A stretch of 64,000 nt of DNA, taken from contig OX424569.1 in the NCBI GenBank assembly GCA_949152475.1, positions 28,007,950 through 28,071,949 of the forward strand, read 5' to 3'. Below, in pieces: positions 7,573 to 20,393 of this stretch. The number at the start of each line of letters is the position of its first letter. Within the stretch, counting starts at the first letter, position 1. Position numbers and translations under genes: made by a program. The notes beneath the pieces were generated by a model. That model had not been told where the DNA came from. It was given only the letters and a program-made list of their open reading frames with translations, and searched no databases. The stretch comes from Terebella lapidaria. Taxonomy: Eukaryota > Annelida > Polychaeta > Terebellida > Terebellidae.

Positions 7573-9600
7573 AAAAACATTGAAATGGCATATACTCGTT
7601 TGTCTATTATGATGAATGTAAATGGGGAAAAGAAAATTTAATATAAAAATTAGCTTAAAATAGAGAGAACAACAATATTAGAATTTAAAGAAAATTTATA
7701 CGATCTTGAGGGGAAATGTATAATAAATCGCAAAAATAGAAGAGTTAAATATTTATCCTGACAATCTATATTGGACATAAACCAATCAATTTTAAATCTC
7801 GTATTATATATTCGTGTATATATGTTTTCATTATTTGGGTGTTTATACGTGAAATAGTTATTATATTCTACCCCGAACCGCCAATTGTGACATGTATATA
7901 AGTCGGTCGTGAAAACTACAGCAATACTGAGACCGCACAGCCTATGAAAAGCCTATGTTTAATTTTATCGTGGCTATTTAGAATTTATACATTCACCCGT
8001 TAACATGCCCGTATATAATTAAGACAGCCTTGGAATGTAGGTAAGACAATGCGGGAGGTTGCCTATTCCCAAACCTACACTGATTGGACCAGGCCTTTTT
8101 AGGTTGAGCCAATCAGAATTCAGGATTGTCCGAACAATACTATTCAGAATTATCAAACAAAGTCTTGGTCTCAGCAAATATTCACACAGCTCAAATTTGT
8201 TCTTTGCAATGGTTATTGACGAAGTAAGTAAAATAATAACGCAACACACATTGCCTCTGGTGGTTGAACCACATGTGAAATCGTTATGTTCTCGTAATAA
8301 TTCCTATATAATGGTGATAGTGGGCTCACCCCTCATATCCGCGCTATAAGTTATTATATATAATTCTTTATTTTCATCACATTTGGTATAATGAAGGTGT
8401 TCTAGATTCACTTCGTAAAATCCTATCTTGGAAAAAATTTGTCAGACCATATTCGGAGGAACACGCCTTAGCCACGATACTAGATCTTGTTGTGGAGGCT
8501 AGAACTAGAGGCTAGCTAGAACTAGGATGCTACATGTATGTTTCCATACAAGTATTTTCTGTTGTATGTTTTCACGTGTTTTACAAAACACGGCTGACAA
8601 AAAGACTCACGTTAAACATGTTGAAGGATCATACGTTTACAACTGATCTAGACAAATGATTAGGACGTAGTAGGCTGCATGCCCTGCTTATTTTACGTGT
8701 CTTTTGGACTACATAATGACAAATTATTACCGTTGTTGGTGAACGGTCATCAGTAGTTACGGTGAGGTTTTCTTGACACGGGAGGGGATCCAGCTGCGCC
8801 TGTTACTTACTTCACGTTTTGAAGAATGAATGTATGGTGAATGTGCGACCGTTAGCTCCCGCACTTGGATGTCTTGTTACCAATAATCGATCATTTCCAC
8901 CCTCTATATAAAAATAGGATACAGTAGCACAAATATACATAGGCAGCGTAATTCCATTAAAGTCTGCCGAGATACGAAAAGCGGTACAATACGAATGCAT
9001 CTGCGAAGCATTTCTTAATCGACTGTCCAGGATATTTACAAGAAAGAAATAGTTTATTTCAAAAACTTAATACTTATATGATGAACTTCAAGTCTTTTAG
9101 TACTGACAAACAAATTAAAGTTATTTTAGACGTACAAACGGACTCATTAGATGACAAAGCTGATATAAACCCATTCCTATATGCACTTTCCAACTTTATT
9201 AAAAATATTATTTAAAAAGGATGGAAGCTCGGGGCAGAATAAAACGAACAAACATGGCCATCCACTGCGATCGTATTGTATTGTGCATTTCTAATGTATA
9301 GAAGTAGTAATGGATACACCTTTTTTTTCATATATACTTTTGTTTATTATGCTAATATTATACATATAAGACAGTACCTTGCACCGTATCTACATTAAAA
9401 TCAGCCGAAATACAAAAAGCGGTAGCTGAACAAACCCAAGTTCACGAAATGCGTCAAATGAAACTCTTTTGAAATAGCATTGGTGATGAACGCCCGAAAA
9501 GTGCCGAAACGTGGGAGAAAAAAATGTGATTAAACACGCCGAGACAAATGCTCGAACGAAATTTCCACAAATCGGGGTTTTTTTTTAAACGATAAAAATA
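7573..9600. other. AT-rich intergenic DNA
   Basis: No gene is supported. The right terminus of the Maverick element should lie in or near this stretch, but I could not fix it. A TATATAAG word occurs at 7895-7902 without a matching initiator. Confidence 0.4.
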
Positions 9601-9689
9601 TTGGTTTTAAGCGGGAAACGACCCGAATATGTAACAAAGCGAAAAAAATAAGATAATTGCATGCATGCATGAGACCTTATTAAGCATAC

Positions 9690-10520
9690 AGGATACTGGA
9701 TACGCATGCGCGATAGCCTAATAACCACGCGCCTTACCTTTATTTGCATGCTAGATACCTTTATTTGCACGCACCTTACATTCGTTTGTACGCAGGATAC
9801 CTTTATAATGAGCGCGAGTTTAGCGTATAAAAAACAGGTGGAGCGCCACCCGGCGACCGATAGCACAACGTTGACAGTCATACAAGATGGCCGCCAGTAT
9901 AAAAAAACACATCATGACTATGGGTATGACCAGTACGAGGTCATGATACACGACCTAGCATTAATTGGGTTCCTTATGACGACCCTAGCGAGTAAAAGAC
10001 ACTCGTTATGACACTCCTAGCATTTAACGGGTTCCTTATGATGGCCCTAGCGAGTATAGGGGCGAACGCTATGACACTCCTAGCATTTAACGGGTTCCTT
10101 AAGACGCCCACAGCAAGTACTAGGTTCCCTTACGTTACGATACACAACCTAGCGTTTATTGGGTTCCTTATGACACCCCTAGCGAGTATAGGGGCAAACG
10201 CTATGACACTCCTAGCATTTAACGGGTTCCTTATGAGACCCCTAGCGAGTATAGGGCAAACGTTATGAGTATGAGGTTCCCTTACGTTACGATACACAAC
10301 CTAGCATTTATAGGGTTCCTTATGAGACCCCTAGCGAGTATATGGCGAACGCTATGACGCCACCTGGCGAGTCTAGGGGCAAACGCTATGACGTCACCTA
10401 GCGACTATAGGACAAACGTTATGACGCCACCTGGTGAGTGCGGGGCAAACGTTATGACGCCATTGCGCCCCCCTAGCGACTACCGTAGCGCCACCTGGCG
10501 GGTACCTGGCTGGTACTATA
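9690..10520. repeat. Two adjacent minisatellites
   Basis: From about 9720 to 9810 a unit of roughly 27 bp is repeated (phrases 'gcgccttacctttatttgcat' and 'gataccttt'). From about 9940 to 10510 a second array is built of 'cctagcatttaacgggttcc', 'ttatgacacccctagcgagt' and 'ataggggcaaacgctatgac', decaying at its right end into a shorter 'cacctggcgagt..ggcaaacg' form. No gene is supported here. Confidence 0.75.
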
Positions 10521-10869
10521 CTACTATCATGATATGCATATTGATAAGATTGCCGATTGTACATCGACACGGCACATGGTCCAACATTCCATATATGGAA
10601 CGCATTAGGCCTATACGATCCTACCTGTAGGCCGGGCCTACTTGTAAACCTGCATGTGAGGTTTTGGAATTCTTTACGAAGCAGTAGCCAAGAATATACC
10701 ACAGGACATAACAACGGATATGGCTAGATGTACTGCTCAAGGCCCTTGAGCGGGTCTCAGACCCTTGCCTATCAACATATACGAACCAAGATGAATGGCA
10801 CATCAAGTCCACGAGAAGGAAAAAAAAATACCCCACGGCTGAGACAGGTTACCGGACAACATATGTTTC

Positions 10870-11470
10870 ATATATTAAATAGTCATTTTCCCCGTGAATT
10901 TGAAAATAAGGTCTCTGGTCAAATTCAAGGTCCTCAAAATATTCAGCATAAATGATTCCTTGTATATGCACACTTGATTCCTATGTTGAAACGTCGGTAA
11001 TAAGCAAAATATTAGGCATCTTGTGCTGTGACCTTGAAAATGAGTTCAAAGGTCAAATTCAAGTTCATGACAATATCCAGCATATATATTATTTGCTATA
11101 TGTGCACAATTGATACCTAAGCGGTACACAGTCGATAATAAGCGAAATATTAGCCATTTTGTGCTCTATCCTCAAATATAGGGTCGAATGTCAAGTTCAA
11201 GGTCATCAGAATATTCAGCGTATATAATTTTCTGTATGTCCACATTTGGTTCCCACGCTATAAAGTCGATAAGAAGCAAGATATTGGCCATTTTGTCCCG
11301 TGTGCTTGAAAATGAGATCAAATGTCGAATTCTATATGTCCAAAATTGACTCCTAGGCTGTGAAGTCAGTAGAAGCGAGATATTAACCATTTTGTCCTGT
11401 AACCTCGAAAATGAGGTCAAAGGTCAAATATTCAGTATATATCATTTCCTCTATGTTCACAATTGATTTC
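10870..11470. repeat. Foldback family internal repeat, fragment
   Basis: About four diverged units of roughly 130 bp, each with 'gaaaatgaggtcaaaggtcaaattc', 'atattcagcatatat' and 'ttgattcctaagctgt'. They are the reverse orientation of the array inside the foldback element at 22.9-25.4 kb. No hairpin termini were found here, so this is a fragment. Confidence 0.7.
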
Positions 11471-11492
11471 TAAGCTGTAAAATCGGTAATAA

Positions 11493-12160
11493 AGTATCAA
11501 TCTATTACCACCGATACAGTCAGATTTTGATGATGCCAATAACAAACGTAAAATACAACATTTTTCAATGGACACAAAGCCCGACCAAATGATTTATCTG
11601 AAGGGAAAAGATGGCCGAGTGTATACGTGCGAGCGCTCAGTCGCTCAATTTGAGCCAACAGCTATCGCCGGCGTAGGTTCGATCCTACGTCGGGCCGCAT
11701 GTGCGGTAATTGTACGGGGATTTTCTCCCTGTCCTCACAACTGGCAGTGTGCCCGTGACTCGGATATTTCGTAAAATGGCGGTCCCATCTCTAAAATATG
11801 TTGTGAAGGGCTGTAAAAGACCCCTCTGAGAACGACATGTACCCTGGCAGTGACCACTCTCGGAGGACTCAATTCCAAACTATGAAGCGCTTTGAGAATG
11901 TGTGTAGATTGATAAAGCGATATATAACACATGTATAAGAACCGATTATTATTATAAGTACCTAATCACAAGCCAAAAGGCTAGTGAGTTGATGGTATCC
12001 TCCGGGACAGATTTAACGTCCACCAGCAGTGACACCGGCTCAGTGGTATAAGTATCAATCTATTACCACCGATACAGTCAGATTTTGATGATACCAATAA
12101 CAAACGTAAAATACAACATTTTGCAAAAGACACAAAGCCCGACCAAATAATTTATCCAAA
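11493..12160. repeat. Direct repeat of about 110 bp flanking a SINE
   Basis: The segment 11493-11603 recurs at about 12050-12160 with few differences (shared phrases 'agtatcaatctattaccacc' and 'gacacaaagcccgaccaaat'). The SINE lies immediately after the first copy. This is either a duplication that took the SINE in, or two ends of one larger unknown element. Confidence 0.7.
11604..11957 (+). mobile_element. tRNA-derived SINE
   Basis: The head looks like a tRNA with a long variable arm: an A-box-like TGGCCGAGTG at 11612-11621 and a B-box GGTTCGATCC at about 11675, followed by a body. The 3' part carries 'aagcgctttgaga' and 'gataaagcgatatata' and ends in ATT triplets. This stem-like tail is shared by SINEs mobilised by L2-type LINEs. 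It is transcribed by RNA polymerase III in such families. The exact ends are estimated. Confidence 0.75.
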
Positions 12161-12339
12161 GACATAGCTAGATACGATTTAGCCATTTTGTCCTCTGGCC
12201 TTGAAAACTGGGCCAATGGTCAACTTCAAAGTCATGACAATATTCAGAATATATCCTTTCCTATTTGTTCACATATGTTTTATATGTTTTAGGTAACCTA
12301 TAACCCTTCCACATGTCGGGTAAAAGTCCTCATATATCA

Positions 12340-12645
12340 ACACGTGTTGGCGGTTACGATGTTCTGGCTTTGACGCAAGTGCACTTACGAGGTTCTGGCG
12401 TCACCATTGTGAATCACACACGGGCGCTTGCGATCTTCTGGCAAAAATCGCTGGTGCTTACGACCTTTTGGCGAACACGTTTTGTGCAATTTGGCGCTTA
12501 CGACTTTTTAGAAAAAAACGAATTTCCGGTTTTGGTTTATTGAGAGCATGATCAGTGATCGATTAGATGACGACAATGAAGCTCCTGGCTTGATTTGACT
12601 GATTAACTCATTTTCACCAAAAATGGCGCTTACGACCTTCTGGCT
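12340..12645. repeat. Dispersed copies of a 19-20 bp motif upstream of lectin gene A
   Basis: Six variants of 'gcgcttacgaccttctggc' occur near 12349, 12381, 12421, 12450, 12489 and 12623 with uneven spacing. The last copy ends about 15 bp before the first homologous codon of the lectin exon. Confidence 0.6.
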
Positions 12646-12659
12646 TTTACCCGTCGATA

Positions 12660-15202
12660 TTGACGCTTACTGTGGTAGCGTACCTGGTTGAAACTACCTG
12701 GAGACAAGGTTACTTCTCCGAAAAATGTAAAGCTGGCCCATGTACTTCTGTAGTAGGTCCGTACTTAATGTCAACCTCAATCTCTGAAATCGACTGTGCC
12801 GCCTTGTGTGGCTCCAAGTCAGACTGCCTCAGCTTCCTCTACAAGCCATCCAAGGCGAGCGACAACTGTGAGCTGTTTGGCACGTGCTGGGCTTGTGACT
12901 CTGAAAACAACTCCAGTGTCTTCTATCAGAGGGAAGGCAACCGTAAGTTAGAAGATCTTATTTGTGTCTTCAAATCAATATTCTGTTATTAGTTTATCCA
13001 GACTTTTAATATAATTTATTTGTGATGTATGTACATGTATGTTTTGAAAACGATTTTTACGTAAGCTTGGTGTTGAATCAAATAATGAACTTGCCCTTTA
13101 TTAATAGCTGAATGTGATGCCTGGCATGAGCACCATGGATTGGGACACTTCTTCTGGTATGTTGGGCCAGAGTTGGTGGACTGGAACGTGGCAGTACAGA
13201 ACTGTACCAACCTCGGGGGTTACCTCATGGACATGCACTACCGAGGGGAACTCCGTTTTTTGCATGACATCCTCACTTCGATGGGTAGGTTTACTTTTCA
13301 GATTTTTATTCGAATGGCTATCAAAACCTGAATGACCATCGCTTTCAGCAAGTATATTATTCTCGTGCCAGATTGGATATTTATTTATTTATTCAAAATA
13401 GCGAATTGGTAGATTATTCATTACTATAATAGAACCTCTTAGTATATCATTGAAAAATTGTTCATTGTTTGACACACTCAAACTTTCACCTCTTTATTGA
13501 GGATATGTTTTCCAGACTTCTATTTATGAGAAGATGGGGTGGATGGGGTTAAAGTGTGCACAAGTTACAGCTAATGGGGTTCTAACGAGATTGAGCAGAT
13601 GAAGAGAATGAAAAAAAAATAGAAGAAGAGAATGAAACAAAATTCATAGTCTTGAGACACAACTGCTGTTTTTCCACGATAATTGCCGTTTTGACCTTAA
13701 GGTCACTCAAAGTCAAATTCAAGGTCGCCACTGAAATCACTATATATGACTTCCCATTTGAGTGTGTCAATATTCAGCTCTATCCTTAAGTATTCTATGA
13801 GTTTACTCCTCAGTGCTCCCATTATAGGAGAAAAATGGATGGAATATTTTTCACTGGCGAAAAATATATTATTAATTTCTAGCTGGAAATCATTCAAAAC
13901 AGATAGTGACCTAATTTCGAACACAACTTTCGATTTTCGTCGAAAATTAAAATGGCCGCCACAGGAAGGCCAGTGGTTCAAGTAAAACGAAGCTTTTAAA
14001 TATCACAGAGATATTTATGTGAGGCCTTATTCATCAACCCGAGAAAAAGTTGATGAACAGCTTAATTCCGAGGAAATGGCTACAAACCTCCAAAAATCGT
14101 CATTCTTCAACAAAAAATAAATTCTGACCTTTCGAAGTCATTGGAGGTCAAATTCAAGATCACCAAAAGAGAACGCAACATATGATTTTCCATCTGGATA
14201 TGCCACTATTTAGGCTCTATCTTGAAGTTTTGTATGTGTTTACTCCATACAGCTCCCATTTTGAAGGAACAACCAAATAATCAATGGCTCAAAAATGGCT
14301 CAAAACGAATAGTGACTTGATTTCGGACGCCAGGCGCAGACCGTCAATTCAAGAAAATGAAACTTATGCATATCACAAACGTATATAAGGGGAATCTTCA
14401 GAAACAAAAATCCCAAAACTGTCCGAACAGTTTTTTTGGAAAATGACCGCCAAAGTCGGAAACTGACCGTTTTTCGTCAAGAATCGACACCATTTTGGAG
14501 AAAAAATACAGAAAAATACCTTTAATAATTCCTCACTCTTGAAAATGTTTTGAGGAAAATTTCAGAAATATTCGATCGAGATGAAATAAAAAATGTAGGT
14601 AACAAAGGTGCGGTCACCTAGAAATGTTTGGGTGAAAAAGATAACAGCCATCAACAAATATCAATTAACAACAGATGCCTCTTCGTCATATTTAACGAAC
14701 ATAAACATAATGAGTGCAGCTATATTTTATAAGTACAAGCTGAAAATACGTCACAAAGTACAAAATGAAGAAGTGTGGTTGATAAATAATCAATACTGTG
14801 TTCACGCCATCCTACTCGACGCCAATGACAATGTACCGGGTATGTTTAGATTTGGTAGCAGTCTGCTAAAAATGGTTGTTTGTTGTAACATAATGGGTAA
14901 CTTTAACTGTCAATAATCTCTTATTCAGTGTAGTGCAAAAAATGTTTTCAGGATATACAGAGGCTATTGTCTTCTATGCGGGAGCCGAGCGTGTGGCAGC
15001 GCCCGATGGCTACGCGTGGTCCTCAGGAGTTCGCATCCCAGATACATCTGCTCTCTGGGCACCGTCCGAACCACAAATGTACCTTTTCGAGAATGCAGTT
15101 GGTTTCCTGTTCAGTCCGACCATTAGCGATAGTGGGCTCGTCGACGTTCCGAAATCTTTGAATTACAACTACATCTGCAAAGTCAAATGCCTTTCCATCT
15201 AG
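12660..15202 (+). CDS. PAN/apple + C-type lectin-domain protein A (start not found)
   Basis: Three exons are homologous to gene B at 19-20 kb: to 12942, 13108-13284 and 14952-15202, all with GT/AG boundaries and matching phases (1, 1). Exon 1 encodes a cysteine-rich PAN-like domain (CAALCGSKSDC...C...C). Exons 2 and 3 encode a C-type lectin fold, with GHFFWYVG, NLGGYLMD, RIPDTSALW and a final CKVKC. Where Ca-dependent sugar binding would use EPN/QPD, it has SEPQ. The first part of the signal peptide seen in gene B is missing and no in-frame ATG lies upstream; a motif array occupies that place. It is either a 5'-damaged copy or uses an unseen upstream exon. Intron 2 is enlarged by a repeat insertion. 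Confidence 0.65.
13640..14600. repeat. Foldback-family insertion in intron 2 of lectin gene A
   Basis: Blocks such as 'gaccttaaggtcactcaaagtc', 'tatatgacttcccatttga' and 'aaaatggccgcc' match the foldback copies at 33.3-34.8 and 57.9-59.5 kb. The paralogous intron of gene B lacks them, and what remains of the two introns is similar, so the insertion came after the gene duplication. Confidence 0.7.
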
Positions 15203-18200
15203 ATATCTTGTATTTTCTTCCCGGCATTTGATTATATATACACTTTGTTCTGTCGTAGAGACCACTATTTGAGACCAGGCATTTATTGCCACGACATTAT
15301 CAATATCATATTTATATAATATGTATGCTTCTGTGTAACGAAGTACATATTTTGTAGATTGAACCTGAATTAATTTGAATTGCCGTATGTAATATAACCA
15401 TCCAGTGTACGTATTCAATATATGATTGTAGATGTGTAGTTCTTACATCGTATTATATATTGTACAGACTGTGTTTTATGATAGCTCATAATAATTGATT
15501 TGATGATTATTCCATGGGAATTAATGTATATTTACTAGATTTGTTATACTTTTTAAATTATCATGTTGTTATCAAATTATAATGACGATGGCATTTTCTG
15601 GGGGAAATTGTATTTTCGCAGTAGGGACGATGTATCATTTATGTTTGTGTGTAAATACAATTGCTCTATATATCTCAAATAAGATGTAAAATCACCTCAA
15701 ATGATTGCGCGAGATTTGATGACATTGGGTAGAAAACAATAAGGAGTACTTGATTTTCATGAAGGTCGTAAATTTTTAGCCTATTGGGTCTGAAGAGTCT
15801 GTATAGCTATTGTATTTAAAATTAGTTATAGCTTTGATGACGTGTTTGTGTAATAACTCCGTGTATATCAGGTAGGATTTGTGTGCATTCCCCCAGGCTA
15901 GTAGACCGTAGACAGGTAGAATAAGCACGAATCAATAAGTGATCAATCAATTGGTTGATTGTAAACAGTACACTGGCTAATTCCTTTTTGATATTTGGCA
16001 TGTGATTTCGCCATAGTAATAACTCACCAATATGTAAGCTGAGAATTTTCTGATTCTCCCCCCCCCCCCACAATCATTTCTAATGTGATTTAGAATAACA
16101 TTGTCGATAATCATGTTATGACTATTCGTATTGCCGTTCAGCGAAGAGTGACTACCGACGATGAATCGTTCAGTACAGTAATTCATATACAGAACATTCA
16201 CAATGAATGTCTCAATATATACATACCGTAGACTACGACAACAATGGTGATACCATGAAGCTTACCGGAAATTGAATTGATCCGATGACGAAGGTAAAAT
16301 AATTGGAGATAAAATAAAGTTCACAAAGCCGAAAATACATATGATAAGTGAACAATGATCTCTGTTTACAAATGAATTCCTTGAGGCATCCCATCTCCCT
16401 TCTTTATAGATACGAGACTTCTAGTTGCGCCTGGCATATAAGCTAAATATATCGTTGATATGTGTTACTGTAGTAAAGTTTTAATGATTAATAAAAGTAT
16501 TATAAAGCTATACAATTGTTATGTCACAAATCTCAGATTTATTACAAATTAAAATTCGATCTCGATAAAAAGGAGGCGTCTGAAACGTATTTCTTTGGTA
16601 ACGATGCATAGTGTCCATAACTTTATGACATAACACGAGATGAAATTAAACAAAGAGATTGCTCCTATACAACCAGGAAAAAAACCCGCCAAGTTGGCTT
16701 AAAATCTCTCACTGAAATATATTGAAAGATATACTGAAATATATCGGAATATAAATACTGCAATATATTGAAAATACAGAGTGTCTACTGGAAAAGATTA
16801 GAAGAAATCGAAGGTAAATAAACATAGTTAATATATAGATCTAGGTAAAATGGCTGTTTTCAAGGACCGTTTCGTGTCAAACTGTTACGTCTCTAAGCAA
16901 TCATTTCATTTCTCAGAAATCCACTGAACCAATCAGAGCTGTCGATTTTCTAGAAATAATAATGATTTTCACGACTGTAATCAACTGCCTGAGCATCAAA
17001 CATTGTTGAATAATCACCTGAAATTGAAGAGCTTGTAGGACGAACATCGTAACAGATGTTTAGTTACCTCTCCACACGTACAGCAAAGTGAGGCCGAAAT
17101 TTTTGAAAACATAACTTTTGTTGGACAGTGGAAAAGTATATTGTTGACAAATGATAGCATAGGATGTGTAATTTTCATGGTGGTAAGTATGAAAAAAATC
17201 AGTTTTGAATGTGGACATACTGAGATGCCCAGATGGCAGATCAGTGTCTCTGTTGCGTCTTGTTTATAAAACGACCTTCAGCACTTCAGTGATCACAAAT
17301 CATCGTAAATGTGTTGGTTGCTGGAATCCTTGACGACTCTGCCAGTATTAATGCACACGATGGATACTGTACTATCATCAAGTGCAGCGGTTTGATACTG
17401 ATACAAGGAGACGTCACATGGACAAGGTTAGAAAAATGACCTGCTTGATGTGTTTCTAGGAAACAGAACGCATATTATAAACAAAAACCATTTGAAAGCT
17501 GCGTACAACATTAATGTTCCAACACAATCATGTTTTCACTTGGTACATGTATGTTTTCATGAGCAACAATCTAACATATTTTTTTTTACTAAAAATGAGT
17601 ACGTTAAAGTTGCAAGAAAGACACAAAAATGTAGTATCTTCTTACTTCCTAATGTAGAATATTTATAACTGTGACGGCCGGTAACATCCCTCTCACGTGC
17701 TCGTGCCCTACATACATGCATAAAATCAATACACGGTCCATATAAACACACCACAAGCCCGCGCGCTTATACTTGTACCAATTCCAAGAAGCTTCCTCCC
17801 ACCTCCATCACGTACACAGACACAACAAGATACACTCGGCCAATCAGACACGACACCACGACTATTGGTGGGAAATTCCACCCGCACCCGCACTTGCCCC
17901 TTTGTTAATTGTGAGTTTGACGTCAAAGCGAGTAGACTATTATAGTGGATTCTCCAAGGATCATATGGTCAGGACAATTTAATAGGGACCGGACAAACCC
18001 AATTCTGTTCACATTAATATACGTTAACAGATTTATTCTGAGTACTTCCACACTGATTATTGGTTAATTGACAAATATTTAAAATGTACAACACAATTAT
18101 GCAAAAATTAACCGTCAAAGATTTTTTTTAAAAAGCGCTTTAGGAGATTTAAGAGATGAGAGATATGTTTAAGAGATATGGTAAACTTGATCTTCAATTT

Positions 18201-18980
18201 TTCCAAGAGTTCGAAGACGTTTTATGGACCCCAGGAAATATATAAAACGTTATTATTTTATGCAAGGCGGTAGCTGCGAAATCGTGGATTAAAACAATAT
18301 TTTAGGCAGGTTGTTCATAAAAATAACAAATTGGTTCTAATGCTTTTTAAAATAACTCCGCTGTGGCAAACTATCTTCAGATTTGTGGATTAACTTGCAG
18401 CAATACTACACCATATATTATTTGATCAACCTTTTCTCATTTAATATATTTCAATTTCCCAGGTATTTGCACTTTCGAGACGTGACGTTTTTCTATGACA
18501 AGAAATTTTGCACCATGAACTTGTATGAATAAATCAATGAGACTCCATTTTAATTACTGTAAGCGGTCGGTAGGAGATGTCATTCAGCAATTATACGCAC
18601 TCAATGATCATTAGCAGTATGCATTAAGTACGCATGCACGAGCAACCATACAATGTGGGCAATCATACATAATGAACATGATGTGGTGCGAGCCGTGTTC
18701 CTCCCAGCAAATGACAAAGCGGAACACTTCGCTGGGTTTTGTGCATCCCAGCAGTTAAAAAAGCTGATTAATTGAATCAACAAGTGATTTTTGTCCTTCC
18801 CGATAAAGGACAAAGCGGTTTACCTGGCTACAGTAAGCTACGGTCATATGCCTTATAATTTATTCCAAGCTTTGGGATGCTGTTCTTTGGATGCAGCGTC
18901 AGGCCAAATGTACTTTATAGTTTATAATTGTTTAGAGCCGATATTATGAAGCATCAGACTTAGAATGCGATACAACAACC
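15203..18980. other. Intergenic DNA between the two lectin genes
   Basis: AT-rich, with no gene I can support. A C-tract at about 16061-16071 and scattered short AT repeats are the only structure noticed. Confidence 0.5.
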
Positions 18981-20278
18981 ATGCTGCACTACTTGACCAT
19001 ACTGACATTGGTTCTGGTAAAACATCCGGTTGACACTACCTGGAGAGAAGTTTACTTCTTGAACAAATGTAGAGCTGGCCGATGTACTCCTGGAATAGTT
19101 CCATACTTACGGGCAACATCCTTCTCTAAAATCAATTGTGCCGCCCTGTGTGGCTCCAAGTCAGACTGCCTGAGCATTCTCTACAAGCCATCCAAGGCGA
19201 GCCACAACTGTGAGCTGTTTGCCACGTGCTGGGCGTGTGACTCTGAAAACATGAAAAATGTCTTCTACCAGAGGAAAGGCAACCGTAAGTTAGAAGATCT
19301 TATTTGTGTCATGTTTTTAAATCTACATTCTGTCATTAGTTTATCCAGACTTTTATGCCATTGCATTTGTGTGTATGCGTATTTTGAAACCCAATGGAAA
19401 ATACAATGTAGTTTTAAATCCAACAGAATGTGAGGCCTGGCATGGGTACCGTGGTACGGGACACAGTTTCTGGTTCGTCGGGACAGAGAGGGTTTACTGG
19501 GACGTGGCGGTACAGAATTGTGCCAACCTCGGGGGTTACCTCATGGACGTGGAGAACCAAGAGGAACTCAGTTTCTTGCACGGAATCCTCACTTCGACGG
19601 GTAAGTTCAATTTTCAGATCTTATTTTCAAAAGGCTATCAATAAAGAAAGACCATTGCTCTCTGCAACTATAATATTTTCATTCAACACTTGCTCATAAC
19701 ATTTATATAGTACGGCCATATCAACTCAAAGTTTCACATTTTCATTGATGATAATTTTTTCAGACGTATATCTATGAGAAAACTTTGGGAAAAGTTTACA
19801 AAACTCATAGTGAATGAGATTAAAACGAGATTGATATAAGCAAATGAAAATAGTGAGAGAAAATACCTGGTTAAAGGAGGAAATGGCTGTTTAAGACATA
19901 AGTCCGAAATGGAAAAGTAAATAACCAATACGTAATACTGTGGTCACGCCATCCTACTCGCGATCAAGGATGGATCTTTCGATTTGGAACCAGTCGGCAT
20001 ATTAAACACTGCAAAATTGTTTTTCAGGATATGTAGGTCCCATTCCCTTCTATGCAGGAGCCGTGCGTGTGGCAGCGCCTGATGGCTACGCGTGGCTCTC
20101 GGGAGTTCGCATCCCGGATACATCTGCCTTATGGGTACGGGGCGACCCAAACAAGCTCCCTTCTGAGAATACAGTGGGTTACAAGTTCCAGCCAACTCTC
20201 AGTCGCAGTGGGTTGTTCGACCTCTCAAAATCTCAGAAGCTGAACTACGTCTGCAAAGTCGAATGCCTTTCCCCCTAG
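18981..20278 (+). CDS. Secreted PAN/apple + C-type lectin-domain protein B
   Basis: Three exons, 18981-19284, 19427-19600 and 20028-20278, sum to 729 bp (242 aa) with consistent phases and consensus GT/AG sites. Exon 1 gives a signal peptide (MLHYLTILTLVLV...) and a cysteine-rich PAN-like domain. Exons 2 and 3 form a C-type lectin domain with CEAWHGYRG, SFWFVG, W(D)VAVQNC, NLGGYLMDVENQEEL and a final YVCKVEC. A GDPN tetrapeptide sits where EPN is expected in mannose binders, so Ca-dependent sugar binding is possible but unproven. The domain has fewer cysteines than the canonical fold. It is probably a secreted recognition protein, and a tandem paralogue of gene A. Confidence 0.82.
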
Positions 20279-20393
20279 ATAGATATAGTTCTCTTTGCTG
20301 AGTGTGTCTCCTTGTGGTAATGTAGACTTTGTATCTGTTTTGTTTTTATCTTGAAATACAATTCCATTCTCATTCCATTCTACCAGATACCAC

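Larger units (their letters stand above)
1..7600 (+). mobile_element. Maverick/Polinton (adintovirus-like) element, right part; left part outside window
   Basis: A same-strand set of protein-primed PolB, FtsK/HerA-type packaging ATPase, capsid candidates and a retroviral-type integrase is the hallmark of Maverick/Polinton elements. PolB at the left is cut by the window edge, so its N-terminus and the left terminal inverted repeat are missing. The coding block 2.6-7.4 kb is visibly richer in G+C than the AT-rich DNA on both sides. The right boundary is uncertain: I place it provisionally just after the integrase polyadenylation signal. I could not find a terminal inverted repeat or the 6 bp target duplication expected of these elements. 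Reading frames look intact, so the copy may be recent, or an integrated viral genome. The element's protease (adenain-like) is not seen in the visible part and may lie to the left. Confidence 0.85.

Noticed and set aside
7895..7902. Sixth element promoter (TATATAAG)
   Set aside because: No TCATTC-like initiator 31-33 bp downstream and no gene follows.
12050..12160. LTRs of a small retrotransposon
   Set aside because: The 110 bp direct repeats lack TG...CA ends and no primer-binding site or polypurine tract was seen.
14608..14916. 102-codon frame just upstream of the last exon of lectin gene A
   Set aside because: It aligns in part with the intron of gene B, so it is intronic sequence.
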